Of a stretch of 64,000 bases of DNA, positions 35,696 through 47,940 are shown in pieces. The notes below the pieces were generated by a model. The model ran no database searches, was not told the DNA's origin, and saw nothing but the letters and a program-made list of their open reading frames with translations. The DNA is from Rosa chinensis (Eukaryota; Streptophyta; Magnoliopsida; Rosales; Rosaceae), in contig NC_037092.1 in assembly GCF_002994745.2 (NCBI RefSeq), positions 11,026,501 through 11,090,500 on the forward strand, in the 5' to 3' direction. Position 1 is the stretch's first letter. Each line of letters opens with the position of its first letter. The position numbers were made by a program, and so were the translations under genes.

Positions 35696-35738
35696 CAAGT
35701 TCTTCCTCAATCACATTCCAGTTTACTTAGAAAAAAAA

Positions 35739-35744
<6 letters not shown>

Positions 35745-35770
<26 letters not shown>

Positions 35771-35771
35771 C
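35745..35771. repeat. (GA)n microsatellite
   Basis: About 13 GA units between the compound inverted repeat and F-box copy 2. Confidence 0.95.
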
Positions 35772-36059
35772 TCCATGAAGGAGAGAGCATGAACTCCATG
35801 CCAATAACCTGATCATGTAAACATTTTATGATATTATATAAATAAACATGAAATCCCAAACAGTAAGTACTCAAGTAAAATCCAAGGCTTCCAACTAAAC
35901 TAAGGCACTTATTTGGATGAACTTTCAAATGTTAAAAACAAATAAATAAATTACATATATGGATGATCTTTCCAATAAGTCACAGGAAAGGCAGCTGTAA
36001 ATATTTTTGAATTTTTTCCTCCATTCAGCCATTCTTTTTTTCAAATCTTCTCTTACGGG

Positions 36060-36814
36060 TCCAAAACCTTCCATATAAATGACTCGAGATGAGGACAATA
36101 ATCAAGAATTTTCTAAATTTTCTTTAGGGCGTCATTAGTCAGATCAAACCCATCAAACCCGAGGTGGTGTATACCATATGCATCGTTCCTGCGATAGCCT
36201 CTGCAATCTGCATAGTCAACATCCCATCCTATACCCTTAGCCATTCCATGAGTTCTATCTTTTTTCCATTTTAATGATTTCAAAAGAGGGCATGATCGCC
36301 CAAGCAGTTCCAGAGTTTCAGGCGAGAGTGACCATCTTTCAATCTCGAGGTCAAGCTCCTCCAATAGGGGAAATTTGGAAGCTACGTACTTCATCTGTTA
36401 TTTTACAGCACCGATTCAAACTTAGCCGTTTAATACCATTGTATCTGTCAGTGATGTACTTAATGAGGTCATAGCTGCCATAATATAACGAGATATCGAC
36501 CACTTCACCAGAGCTGCGATCAATGGCGTTGCGGCACATTTTCCCTACGTCCAAGGAGTTCCTATTTCGAATTCTCATCTTCCGATCAATTCGTGTGTCG
36601 ATGGTGTGCCATAGAGCAGGGTACGTAGTTGCAGAAGACTGTGCCACGTCTTGCATACCATCTGATACTTGGTTAGGATACCGAATGCTCTGAGATCCGC
36701 CAGTAATAGTATCGACGCGGTAATGTTGTCCGGGAGTTCCGTCCAGTCTTGGCCGCTCTGGCCGGTTGCAGAGGAAGACTCTGATCCCTTTTGTACATTT
36801 TTAGACTCTCCCAT
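36060..36814 (-). pseudogene. F-box/LRR protein pseudogene (SKIP19 / FBL23-like), copy 2
   Basis: The start at 36814 reads MGESKNVQKGSESSSATGQS, and the F-box is intact (DWTELPDNITASILLLADLR, KYQMVCKTWHSLLQ). Frame changes occur near 36610, before the LWHTID and GKMCRNAIDRSSGEVVDIS part, and near 36390, before KFPLLEELDLEIERWSLSPE and SCPLLKSLKWKK. A TAG follows LTNDALKKI near 36113, after which the family's DYCPHLES is still legible. The paralogue at 28295-29145 is broken at different places, so the two decayed independently. Copy 2 keeps the Trp codon that copy 1 lost. Confidence 0.85.
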
Positions 36815-36858
36815 TAGGGTTAGCCGGTTTGTGTATCTTTTGGAATTAGGGTTTTATA

Positions 36859-37270
36859 GAGGACCCTTCCACTAAGGGATCCCTTTTTTTAGTATTTTTT
36901 AGGGATAGGCATTAGACAAACTTTTCGATTACATTTCGGCATTTCAACCGTTCAATTTTTATGTCCTAATGTGTAGATTATTTCTACAAATTTTCAACCA
37001 AATCGGTGATTGCAAAGATATCAAACTAGATTTAATCAATGGACGAACCGAATTTATCAAACATGAACCGTTCATACATATAATTTTAAATCGCAATTTT
37101 GAATGGCTTAACAATAATCAATTTAGCTGAAAATTTAATTTGCAGAAGTGATCTACACATTAGAACCTAAAAACTGAACGGTTGAGATGTCAAAATATGA
37201 TCGAAAAGTTGGTCTAATGCTCTATCCCTATAAAAGACCAAAAAAAGGGATCCCTCACTAGAGGTCCCTG
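36859..37270. mobile_element. 412-bp MITE with long terminal inverted repeats, flanked by TATA
   Basis: The left arm contains AAGGGATCCCTTTTTTTAG, AGGGATAGGCATTAGAC, AACTTTTCGAT, CAACCGTTCA and CTAATGTGTAGAT. The reverse complement of the right arm repeats these in order (GAGGGATCCCTTTTTTTGG, AGGGATAGAGCATTAGAC, and so on) for at least 150 bp. TATA flanks both ends (36855-36858 and 37271-37274). It has no coding capacity. It inserted just upstream of F-box copy 2; the copy 1 promoter lacks it. The superfamily is uncertain: a TA target suggests Tc1/mariner, the long arms suggest Mutator. Confidence 0.8.
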
Positions 37271-37359
37271 TATAATACACACACACACATGAGATTTATG
37301 TATTGGCCGGCTTGTTGTGAAGGGAAAAACCTATACAGTTAAGAAAGGAATACCAAATA

Positions 37360-38490
37360 TTAGCATAAACAATAAAAAATTCTCTCTCTACAGGAAAACC
37401 ATAGAGGAATCCGTGTCTGCCCTAGTGCCTGTTCGACTGGGCCTTGGCGCCGGCGATGGCATGTGGCCTAGCCGGTGCATGTTGGGTGAGGCCGGACGGG
37501 TGGTTTGTTCCTGGGCTCGAGGGTTTGCATCAGATGACATTCGGTTTCATTTCTGTGGATCGAAAGGAGTGGCTTATGTTGGTCAGAGTGGCGTCTGATG
37601 GGAGTCAGTGGTTGGCCTGTTGGAGTCGATGGCCGGATGGAGCAGATCGAAGGTCGGTGGCGACCGATGGCTTCCTAAGACGATGGATTTGGATCCAATT
37701 GCATGTACTTGCTGGTGTTGGGTGGCCTGAGACGTCTGTAGGTGTCCAACGTTGGCTAGACGGCGACAGAGGTGCTATGGTGGCCCAACGCTGGGGTGGG
37801 TAGGTGGTTTTGGCGGCGGGACGACGCAGCTGGTGCTTTGGGCCGGGAAGGCTAGATATTGTGCTGGTGTGGGCTTTTGGGCTTGGATGCTGCTAGTGGG
37901 CCTGATCTGGGCTGGAGATGGGGTTTGGGCTCACTTTGTGGGCCCAACCCAAGCTATTATTTTATTTAATGTTTTTATTATAGGTTATTTAGTTGTTTGG
38001 CGCATTTTGCGAGCAATAAATCCCTACATTTGTTCTACAAGGCTAGTCGGGCTTTTCGCCTGTGGGTGCACTCAAAGTGCCTATCTGCTCTAGGTAAGTG
38101 GCGAGTTTCTGGCTTCGTCAAATGGTCGTTACCTCCTAGTGCCAGGGTGAGACTAAGTGTTGTTGGATTTATCCTCCGGTGGCAACATAATAGGAAAGTT
38201 GTGCGTATGGTAATTATGCTACGTTGTAATCGGGTTACATATCAGATTATCTTTCCGTTATGTCACCGTTATATCAAAGCCAATAGAGTCGCCAGTAGAG
38301 CGCTGTTTGTTAGTTGGTGCGAATTTGAATACAGTTATTTGGTAGAGACTCGTGATAATATTACATGATGTTTTGTAGATGCTTATTGTAATAAGGGGTT
38401 TAGGCTCAATGTCCCCCTCGTATTCGATAGTTTCATTAATCAAGATTTGAGAGCAGTCGCACCAGCCCTTTATTCAAAAAGAAGAAGAAA
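37360..38490 (+). mobile_element. Probable non-LTR retroelement insertion, no intact ORF
   Basis: Comparison with the flank of F-box copy 1 (30053-30100) shows that GAAAGGAAT...GAATCTTTTCTTTGG is contiguous there but split here by about 1.1 kb. The insert is GC-rich at first (37390-37960, no recognisable protein) and ends GCAGTCGCACCAGCCCTTTA followed by an A/G-rich tail, resembling the tail at 63410-63440. No target-site duplication was identified. Confidence 0.6.
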
Positions 38491-38665
38491 ATAAATGAAT
38501 CTTTTCTTTGGCTAAGAAGGAAAAAAAATATCCAATAATGAAAAGGAAAAATTTATCCAATAACAAAAAGGAATGAATGTAATTGCCCGACTTGAAACCC
38601 ACGTCGACTTACCTTTTAAAGTGTACTAGTTTTCTTACACGCCTTACTGTGATAATTGACTTTTT

Positions 38666-39788
38666 CCCCCCCCTTTTTTTTTAGAATAAGAAACTTTTAT
38701 TAAACTTAATCAAAGTTACTAGTATGGGAATGACCAGTGGTGGACATAAACTCTCCACTCTCCTCCTTAAATCTAAACCAGTTACGGGTCCGTCATCATA
38801 AATGACCTCTATGATCCGAAAGGGCCCAACTCCTAACCACCTATACCGCCTAATATCTCGGCTACTGGGAACCACGAGAATTTCAATACCACCTCATAGA
38901 CAATCGCAAGAAAAACCAACACCCTCTTCCACACCGTGTCCCAAAGATGACAGACCACGTGCAACGATCGCTCGTCAACAAATTAATCATAAGATAAAAC
39001 CGAAAATAAACCAATTCGTCCCCAAGAAAGACACTAAATCCATGACACCTCAATTTGACCCAACCCTAGCTCAAAAGAGTAGGGACATGCTAAAGACTAG
39101 AAAGACCTAACCAAAACCCTAACAAAAAAATTACTCTAAACAATAACATAAAACTGCCCCACCAACTGTCTTCCTTTTCCTCAAATAGCCCACCGGCAAA
39201 CCACCACCATAATACTGTCCCATCGAACTCGCAACGTCGGAAAGATGCAATCCACACAGCAAGCCACACCGACCTCAACTGTTGTCGACTGGATCTAGAC
39301 TTAAAACCAGATCTCGACGAGTCCACATTGAGACCCAGTAAGAAACTCGCCTTGCCTTGCCGCCCGGCTTCATCCGTCAGCGCGATAGCCCGACACCATC
39401 CTTGCATTCTCCACTAATTGACCCATCTCAGAGAGATAGCCAGTGCCATACAATCCATGGCATACTGCCGCCACGATCTGGCCTCTGACCACCTGCTCCA
39501 AGCCTGCATTGATCGCCAACCACCCATCCTACACACCTGTACCACCGCTTGAGAGGAAAGAAACGTCGTACACTACCCGGAAGGACGAAGCAGAAGCCAT
39601 AAACGAAGCCCTAAGACCCCATGATCCCGTTCGGCAACACCCACCACTAGTCGATGAGGCCAGAACCAGCGGTAGACGCGGGGGCTCCGCCGGACAGGCA
39701 ACACCCTCTTCTTTGCGGTTTCCAAACCCTAAACTTCTTCCCTGTATTCTCAGAGCGGAGTCAGATAGTAGTTCTCATAGTTGAATAA
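38666..39788 (-). mobile_element. Non-LTR retroelement insertion with 18-bp target-site duplication
   Basis: A homopolymer tract (C run then T run, 38664-38682) is the poly(A)-type 3' end on the minus strand, preceded on that strand by AATAAAAGTTTCTTATTCT. The duplicated flanks are TTACTGTGATAATTGACT at 38645-38662 and again from about 39790. The interior contains GC-rich, frame-poor sequence; the minus-strand frame at 39090-39407 is not a known protein. Hence a non-autonomous or truncated copy. Confidence 0.78.
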
Positions 39789-39812
39789 GTTACTGTGATA
39801 ATTGACTATTTC

Positions 39813-40643
39813 ATTTGAAAAATAAAAAAAAATTAGATCGAATTATCACCGACCAATATCACTAGTTTCGATCTTAAGTTTTTATTCATAATTAACTGTA
39901 GCGTTTATCGACGATGAGTCGTCAAAGAATCCTTTAGTTAATTAAACTTTTTGAAAGATATATAGTTTATTTTACTCAATGAACGTTTAGTTAATTAAAC
40001 GTTGAGTCGGCATAAATTTTTTCTTTTATAAAGCCATAAATTCTTTTTTCTTATTCGAGTAATTTTTTTTCTTTATATAAATTGAGTAGAAAAGTATGAA
40101 TTAAGTTTGCATATACATTTTGTTCACTCAAGTTGCTTAGGTTCATATTTCATTTGAAGTCGTACTCGACTTTTTAGTTCTCATGATTGGTATCAGCAAC
40201 ACAACTTCACATTTCTTAAGTTGACGCTTATGAATTGACTCTCATCAGCGGATGTTTTATGCACTATATGATATATTATTATTTGAGGTTTAATTTCGGC
40301 GTAATAAAGCTTTTGGTTTAAAAAGAAAAAAGAAAAAAAAGGGGTTGCATGTACAGTTGTAATTTCAACACTAAAACCGTCCAAATGGCCAGTTGATAAT
40401 AGAGAATCATTCACTAAAAATGGATTAATTATTCCAATTGGTCAGGTAGGCTACAGAGACCTTCTCAGTGAGAGAGTCCGAGGAGCCAAAGCCAAATCAA
40501 AACCCGTCCTTTCGAACACTCCGAGGGATCACTCACACACCCGTTTCTCCAACTATTCTCTTTCGAGATTTCGCATGATCTAAGTTTCCCCGACTCCTAT
40601 ATTAAGTCCTTCTACATCGCCCATAACCATTCTTGATCCAATC
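39813..40643. other. FNR promoter region and 5' UTR
   Basis: No gene. AT-rich to 40440, with a near-palindrome AACGTTTAGTTAATTAAACG at about 39983. The CT/TC-rich stretch at 40540-40640 next to the ATG is a plausible 5' UTR. Confidence 0.5.
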
Positions 40644-43247
40644 ATGTCTCACTTGGCTCTCTCTCAGGTAAAGCCCTCCATTTCAGATTTGGGTTTTTGA
40701 TTGGTTGTGCTTTTGATCATAAAGAATGAGGCTTTGAATCACTTTGTGCTTACCCAGTTGGCAACTAGATTGATTGTGCTGTTTTTGATATTGGGTTGTC
40801 ATTGATTTTGCTTGCAGGTTTCACTTGCTGCTACTGTTCCTGCTGGAAGTGACTTATCTCTCAGAAGATCTGTGTTCAAGGTCTGATTGTTTTCTTTTCC
40901 TTTCTTTTGTTGGGTCTTATTGATTCATTGTATCTGTGTTTGGCTTTTCATTGTGCAAAAGATTGAGGCTTTTTTGGGTTACACTTAATATGAGCTGTGA
41001 AGTTGGAATCTTGAGGATTGTCAAATATGTAGTAAATTCTGAAGGTTTCTAGATTTTCATTTTCTTTAGTTTTAATTTAGATCCAATTTTCTGGTAATCT
41101 GGCATTTTTCGTATGCTTCATACTATTTCTTGGTTTCTCAGCTGCACACATGAAAGCTCTGTTATAGGTTTAGTGTACGCAGAGTTTATTTGTCTTCAGC
41201 TGTAGAGTTTATATAAAATTTTTCTGTTTTATCATATAATTTCAATTGGCACTTTTGCATGGATTGCTTAGTTTCCCAGAGTGCAACCAATTGTAGCTGT
41301 TACTTTCGGATGTGATAGTAATGGTCTGTTGGTGCTTTTAGCTGTCACTTTCAAATTGCTAAACTGAACTAATTCAAATTGCATTGAGTGCTAAATTGGT
41401 ATTGGAAAGATTTTTCTTTGGCCACTGAAACTGCTTGTGATTTTGCTGCAGGCACAAAGTGTAAATTTCAGTGATAAATCATGGGCACCAGTTTCAACTT
41501 TGGACTTGAAAACAAAGAGTGGGCGGCTACGAAACAAGCGCATAGTATGCATGTCAGTGCAACAAGCAAGTGCACCAAAAGTTGCTGTGTCTCCTTTAGA
41601 ACTCGAAAATGCTACAGAACCCCCATTGAATATATACAAGCCGAAGGAACCTTATACCGCAACCATTTTATCTGTTGAGAGGATTGTCGGCCCAAGGGCT
41701 CCTGGAGAAACTTGCCATATAGTGATTGATCATGGTGCTAATGTTCCCTACTGGGAAGGACAAAGTTATGGTGTTATCCCTCCTGTAAGTAACAATTAAA
41801 TATAACTTATGTCTTCTTTTAATAATCAAGAGTTTTGGCTGAAAAAGTTAATTGAGAAAGATTACTTACGTTGCTTTCTTAAACCAACCATGCTTAGGAG
41901 GTATTATAATGCAATGTAATACTCCCTTTCTCCTGTTTCATTCCCTTGCCTGTGGATATTCAGTGCAGTTATGATTTGAAACTAAAAGGTTGTTGGTAGA
42001 GTTGTAGTTTCAGTCCCATCTACAGATGGGACTAATATTTTCATCTTCACACTAAATCAATTCTTTTGTAGTATCTAATTGTTATTCATTTGCATAACAG
42101 GGTGAAAACCCAAAGAAACCTGGTGCTCCACACAATGTCCGTCTTTACTCAATTGCATCGACAAGGTATGGAGACTATTTCGATGGCAAGACAACTAGTT
42201 TGTGTGTCCGCCGTGCTGTCTATTATGACCCAGAGACAGGGAAGGAGGATCCCTCCAAAAATGGTGTATGCAGCAACTATTTATGCAACTCTAAACCCGG
42301 AGATAAAATTAAGATCACAGGTATGAGCCCCGTCCTTAAAGATAAATTGGACCTTTTAGTTACACTGAGCATGAGAAAAGAGTCTGTGGCATTGCTAGCA
42401 TAGATATCACATCTGGCTATATTCAGTAACCATGGTATGAGTTGTTAGATTCAACTATATTGCTTATTTTCCTTGAAAAAAAAAAAAAATTCGGTACTTA
42501 CGATAACCACATTGAACATATAGAATGATTAAGTTCTTGTTCTCTTTATTCTCTGTTTAGCTATAATTTTCCCTGCGGTTTTTGCTTCTGTCCTGAAAGT
42601 TATATTGTTTGCTTATTTGATTATTGATCTGAAAATCAACAAATTGATTTGGTATATTCTTTACATTTTATGAATTTGACACTGCTATTGGTACTCTAGT
42701 GGCACTCAGTTAATAGGTTAATATGAACTATAAATTGTATGCGGCAGGTCCTGCTGGCAAGATCATGCTCCTGCCTGAAGACAACCCCAATGCCACCCAC
42801 ATTATGATTGCCACCGGCACTGGTGTTGCTCCATACAGAGGTTACCTTCGTCGTATGTTCATGGAAGCTGTTCCTACATTCAAGTTTGGTGGCCTTGCAT
42901 GGTTGTTCCTTGGAGTGGCCAATACCGACAGCCTCCTCTATGATGAAGAATTCCGCAAGTATCTTAAGGACTACCCCGATAATTTCCGATACGACATAGC
43001 ACTTAGTAGAGAACAAAAGAACAAGAGAGGAGGAAAGATGTATGTTCAGGATAAAATTGAAGAATACAGTGATGAGATCTTTAAACTCTTGGATCGTGGG
43101 GCCCATATCTACTTCTGTGGGCTCAAGGGTATGATGCCTGGAATTCAAGAAACCTTGAAGAGGGTTGCAGAAGAAAGAGGGGAAAGTTGGGAGGAGAAGC
43201 TTTCACAACTGAAGAAGAATAAGCAATGGCATGTTGAAGTTTACTGA
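40644..43247 (+). CDS. RFNR: Ferredoxin-NADP(+) reductase, root-type isozyme, plastidic
   Basis: Five exons: 40644-40667, 40818-40880, 41452-41784, 42101-42320 and 42748-43247. They sum to 1140, giving 379 residues, all with GT..AG junctions. The N-terminus (MSHLALSQ, Ser/Arg-rich, [11 protein letters not shown]) is a plastid transit peptide of about 60-65 residues. FAD-binding motif RLYSIAS and the region [18 protein letters not shown] follow. The NADP-binding part has [27 protein letters not shown] and the [11 protein letters not shown] segment. The chain ends HVEVY, the Tyr that stacks on the flavin. In non-green plastids the enzyme uses NADPH to reduce ferredoxin for nitrite reductase and glutamate synthase. 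The root type is called from sequence features such as [13 protein letters not shown] and VCMSVQQAS. No lesion seen. Confidence 0.97.
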
Positions 43248-44257
43248 TAAACTGAACCTGCAAAACCCATTTGTGTATGTCTCAAGGAAAATGTTAAAGT
43301 CCCCTCCATTAGGTAATGTGTTTTTTTTGTTGTCTTCTGTTTTATTGGAGGATTGGATTTACTCATTCCTCAGCTTTAGATAAGGAACTTGAGGTAGCCA
43401 TAGCATTCATCTGTATCTCTAAGTAACAAAGAGACAAGCCATTCTCTTGGTTGATTGATGTTTGATCTTCTGCCTTTGTAGCATTTTAAACATTTATCAT
43501 TGAATAAACTGAAAGATCCTTTACTTTTATATATATTCTGAGTTGTCCTTTGTCCTGTCAACCGTGGAATCACGTTTGCCATTAGGTGGTTTTAACTTTT
43601 ACTTATCAAACAGTCTATTTTGAATTCAAATGATTCTGTTTTCCTAACTCAGCCTTTCATTGCATTGAGGTTTGCTGTTTAACTATAAATGAGAAGAATA
43701 CCAAATTTTTCAGGTCACCATTTTCTGCTGTCAAGAAAGGATTCAACTGAAGTTTTGGGGCATAAATGCGGTAGATACTCATTTCCTAAAGCTATCTGTT
43801 CTTCCTTTAAAAATTTATTTCTTTCTAGAGTATGGTGATTGCATACTTATGCTAAGAGCTTCTAATCATTATTCATAAAACTCAATAATACTTTTCCTAA
43901 TTATTATCTTAAACCTTGATAATATTGTGCGTAGAGAGCCGTATTCTCTGTCATTTGAGTTCAAAATTGATTTTCTCATCTCTCACCTCTCTGATGATGG
44001 TAATGGGTGGCTAATGTTGTGTACCCTAGTGCGTATTCCATTACTTAATTCCTTATTTTACTTATAATCTATGATTAAGAGTAAATCATCCGGTGATTGC
44101 TTCTTGAAAAGGCCAAGAGTTAGCTTATTACATATTTTACTGAAACATCACAAGTACAAAGAGCTGACTACTACCACAAGAGATTCGAGTGACAAGTTCT
44201 AGGACATGAAGTATGCTATAATTAGTCAATCAAAGGCTGCTCAACAAGAGGACGATT
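43248..44257. other. FNR 3' UTR and intergenic DNA
   Basis: The 3' UTR probably extends to about 43530 (AATAAA-like ATTGAATAAACTG at 43499-43511). The remainder is AT-rich with no supported feature. Confidence 0.5.
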
Positions 44258-47200
44258 TTACACAGCACCTCCTGCAGCGTTCTTCAAAAACTTGGTCTTG
44301 ATTTTGTTGAGCATGGCTAGCGCATCTTGCATACTTATCCTCTTTTCTGGCGATTCTGCACAACACACTAGAGCCAATCTCATAAGGGATGATAAACACT
44401 CCTTGCTCGCAAAATCATCGTCTTCTTCAGTCCCAAATAAATTGGCATCTACAACTTCCACCATTCCACCTGGAAATAGTGAATCTGCAACCCATTGCTT
44501 CATACTCACCTCCCTACCAAACATCTCGTCTGTTGGCTTCCTCTTTGTGAATGTTTCCATCAGTACAATACCAAAGCTGTAAACACATCCCCTCTTCTCG
44601 AAACTATTCCTTTTATCCCGTAACCTACAACACATGAATAAAAGAAGATTTATTAGTCACTGAAGACAATATATTAACTTTATAAATAAACAAGCAACAG
44701 TATATCCACCTGGAGCCATATAACCAATAGTTGCTAGGGTTATGGTATGAGTCGTAGAATTTCCACCACCTAGGAGTTTTGCAATGCCAAAATCAGCAAT
44801 ATGTGCAACCATATCATCATCTATTAGTATGTTGCTGGGCTTCAGATCACAATGGATGATAGGTGATGAAGGTATTCCAATGCCGATGCAACATCTATCA
44901 TTATATCCAACCTCTGCAATATGTTCAAAGAAGAGTTCCTAGAGTACAAGAAGTTATCAAGGCTCCCTTTAGGCATGTAGTTCGGTACAACAGCTTTGAA
45001 ATCTGTTTGACTGCAACAAGTGATGATTTTGAGAAGATTTATATAACGAATATTGCTTAGCATTTCACATTCATTATCAGAACTCTTGGAAACTCCTTCT
45101 ACTTCCAAGTTGAAAACCTTTATTGCAACGTCTATCCCATCTGACATTGTGCCTTTGTATACTGAGCCAAAAGCCCCAGTGCCAAGTAAATTGCATTCAC
45201 TAAATCCATTTGTTGCACTTAGAAGTTCCAAGCGTGAAACTTTTCTCCAAAGAAGTTTTTGAGGTGACAGGGTAGTCTGATCTGTTGCAGCTTCCACAAT
45301 CCTTTTTCTGCATAGTATCATTGATACAAGGACTACAAGGAGAATGGCTGACAAGCTGCCTATAGTAATATACTTCACGAAATATCTGCTAGCTGCTTTC
45401 GTTTTGCACGTTGGAACAAGCAGTCGGGTCGCGCCACAGAGTGCACCATTTGAGACGAAAGATTCGGAAGAGAAGTTTTTGAAATAACCACCTGTTGGAA
45501 TTTCTCCTAGCAATTTGTTGAAAGAGAAATTGAGATACTGGAGATATGAGAGTGCTTCTAGAGACTTCGGAATGACTCCAGAAAGACTATTGTTGGATAG
45601 ATCCAGGAGTTCTAGGCTTAGCGAGTTCCCAAATGAACTAGGACTATGGCCTTCTAGATTATTATTTGCCAAGGAGAGACTAAACAAATCTTGAAGACCC
45701 CCAATGCTGCTTGGTATAGAACCAGAGAAATGGTTGTTTGACAAATCTATATGTGCTACAACTTTCAAATTACCAATGTCCTCTGAGAGAGATCCAACCA
45801 AAGAATTAGATGACAAGTCTAAGTCCAGGATATATTTAAGTTGCCACAAGAAAGATGATACTGTCGAAGTTAACAAATTGGACATTAAATTTAGTGATGT
45901 GGCTAGATCTCCTAAGCAGGAAGGTATAGAACCAGAGAAGAGATTATGAGGCATTTCCATATCAGCTAAGTTGTATAGTTGACAAAGTTCATCTGGGATA
46001 TAGCTTACCAATTTGTTGTCACTCAAATACATACCTTGGAGATTCCGTACTCTTCCGAGTGTCGTTGGAAGTGATCCACTCAGTTGATTGAATCCTAGTT
46101 GCAAGCTGATCAAGCTGCTCAAGTTGCCTATCTCCTTGGGGATGTCACCCTTGAAGTTGCATCTTCTAAAATCAATATACTGTAGTGATGTAGATAGATT
46201 CCCTAAGGAGGCAGGGAGAGCAGTGTTCAAAGGATTGCCTGCGAGGTTCAACATACTCAAGTTTCTAAGATTGGCTAAACATGAGAAAATGTTTGCTTCT
46301 GGAGTGGAGGTATCAATGGTCAAATTGTTAAGCGATAAGAGAAGCCACTGAAGAATTGGTAAGGTACAAAGCGTGACTGGAATGAAACTGGAAAATGAAT
46401 TAGACCCCATGTCTAGCTTGACGAGCTTAGAAGCATTGGAGATAAAGTTTGGGATCACTCCACTGAGGTTATTTACTGCTATATAAAGCACTTGGGGAGG
46501 CTACCCGAGAGTAGATTGAAAGAAATATGGACTACAGTTATGGAGGACATATTGAAGAATGTGGATGGGATGCTGCCGTTAAGATAGTTATCACCAAGTG
46601 ACAAAACTTCTAGATTTTGAAGAGCGCACCGATCTCATGTGGTATAGAACCTGCCATGAAATGTCAGCAACCATGTTTAATTTTACGTTATATTGCCCTT
46701 AATTAGCATATTAGACTCTTATTGAATTTAGGTAAGTTACCTATCAAATAGTTAAAACCAAGATGAATGTAAGTGATCTGGGTCAAGTTCCCGATATTTC
46801 TGGGTATACTTCCACTGAAATTGTTATTCCCCAATGATAACCTAAGAAGTTGTTTGCATTGCCCCAAGTTTGATGGAAGTGCACCCTCGAAGTGGTTATT
46901 AGCAAATATAAAAATTGAAGTTTCAGAAGATTGTGACATATATTCTCTGGAAGTTTACCAAGCAAGCTGTTTCTTGACAGAGACAAAGTAGTCAGAGAAG
47001 ACCTGTTGAAGATAGCCATAGGAACAAGACCACTTAGTGCATTGCTTTGCAGACTCAACTCTTCCAGTTGAACTAAAGTTCGGATTTCATTTGGAATATT
47101 TCCTGAGAAAATCAACACATACCAAAGTTATCCACCAGCCCTATGATGTGATCATATATGCAGTTCGCTTCGATGACTGAATTTTTATTTTTTGGGTTTC

Positions 47201-47442
47201 TATATCATATAAATTGTGCACAAATACAGTCTGTTGTGTAAAACTGAAATGAGAGTGATAGTAATTAACTGGCCAAATTATATATGAATTAGATGATTGG
47301 TCTGCAATTATGCTTTTAGAGGGAAGTAAAATATAAATTGGAAATGGGAGAATTTAGCAAGGTATCATACCTTTGAAATTGTTCTAGTCAAGGTATATCT
47401 GCTTCAGCATTGTTAAGTTCCCTATTTCGCGTGGGATGCTAC
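44258..47442 (-). pseudogene. LRR receptor-like kinase (LRR-XII, non-RD) pseudogene lacking exon 1
   Basis: Tandem paralogue of the intact gene at 47941-51766 and collinear with its exons 2-5. Exon 2 equivalent 47371-47442 (72 nt, the same size) carries a TAG in place of the Ser codon of LDSNKFK. Exon 3 equivalent lies at about 46750-47104 with a frame change near 46910. Exon 4 (about 44712-46650) shows frame damage near 46490-46640, then long open LRRs, a membrane segment ([20 protein letters not shown]) and the kinase N-lobe ([20 protein letters not shown]). Against the paralogue, 13 bases are missing directly before CDLKPSN, wrecking the catalytic loop. The last exon (44258 to about 44625) has a 2-base insertion in DVYSFG. 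The signal peptide and LRR N-terminal cap exon are absent. Confidence 0.93.
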
Positions 47443-47940
47443 CTGTTAATTGAAGGTGAAAACTGTATCTTATACATCAATAGATGCCAAAACGTAGTAC
47501 ATAATGACTGTTATATATATAACCAAACAAGATTGTAATTTTTGAAGGTGAAAACTGTACATAATTTTTTTTTTTAGTTTGCAGAACTTGGGCTTATATA
47601 TAACCAACATTGTAATTTTCCAAATCACGAAGATCAGTGATGATAATTAATAGATATAGAACCGTTATCAGCATCATGAAACTAACCACCCCATGATGAT
47701 GACTATAATTTTATTGTGTTACAGCAAGTTCAATTATCTTCTATACATTCTTGGCCTATAAATATATAATTATGGGTCTACATCTTTATTTTATCCTGTC
47801 TGCATTTGCCTACGATCGACCCGCTCTGAAATTGTATGCAACTTCTCATAGTGTCCTTTGTACGTACATTGTTTTACTCCATCTCTGCCGTCTTTGTATT
47901 ATATGACTTGTTTGTTGGTCGATTTCAACTTAGCTCTCTG
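47443..47940. other. Intergenic stretch between receptor-kinase copies
   Basis: AT-rich sequence in which exon 1 of the pseudogene would be expected; no LRR-coding or signal-peptide sequence is recognisable. A short duplicated GGTGAAAACTGTA (about 47455 and 47545) is present. Confidence 0.5.

Noticed and set aside
37317..38368. Several 90-120 codon plus-strand frames as a gene
   Set aside because: Frames overlap and shift repeatedly, and the region is absent from the homologous F-box flank; better read as an insertion.
42696..43148. 150-codon minus-strand frame over FNR exon 5
   Set aside because: Shadow of a highly conserved exon on the other strand.
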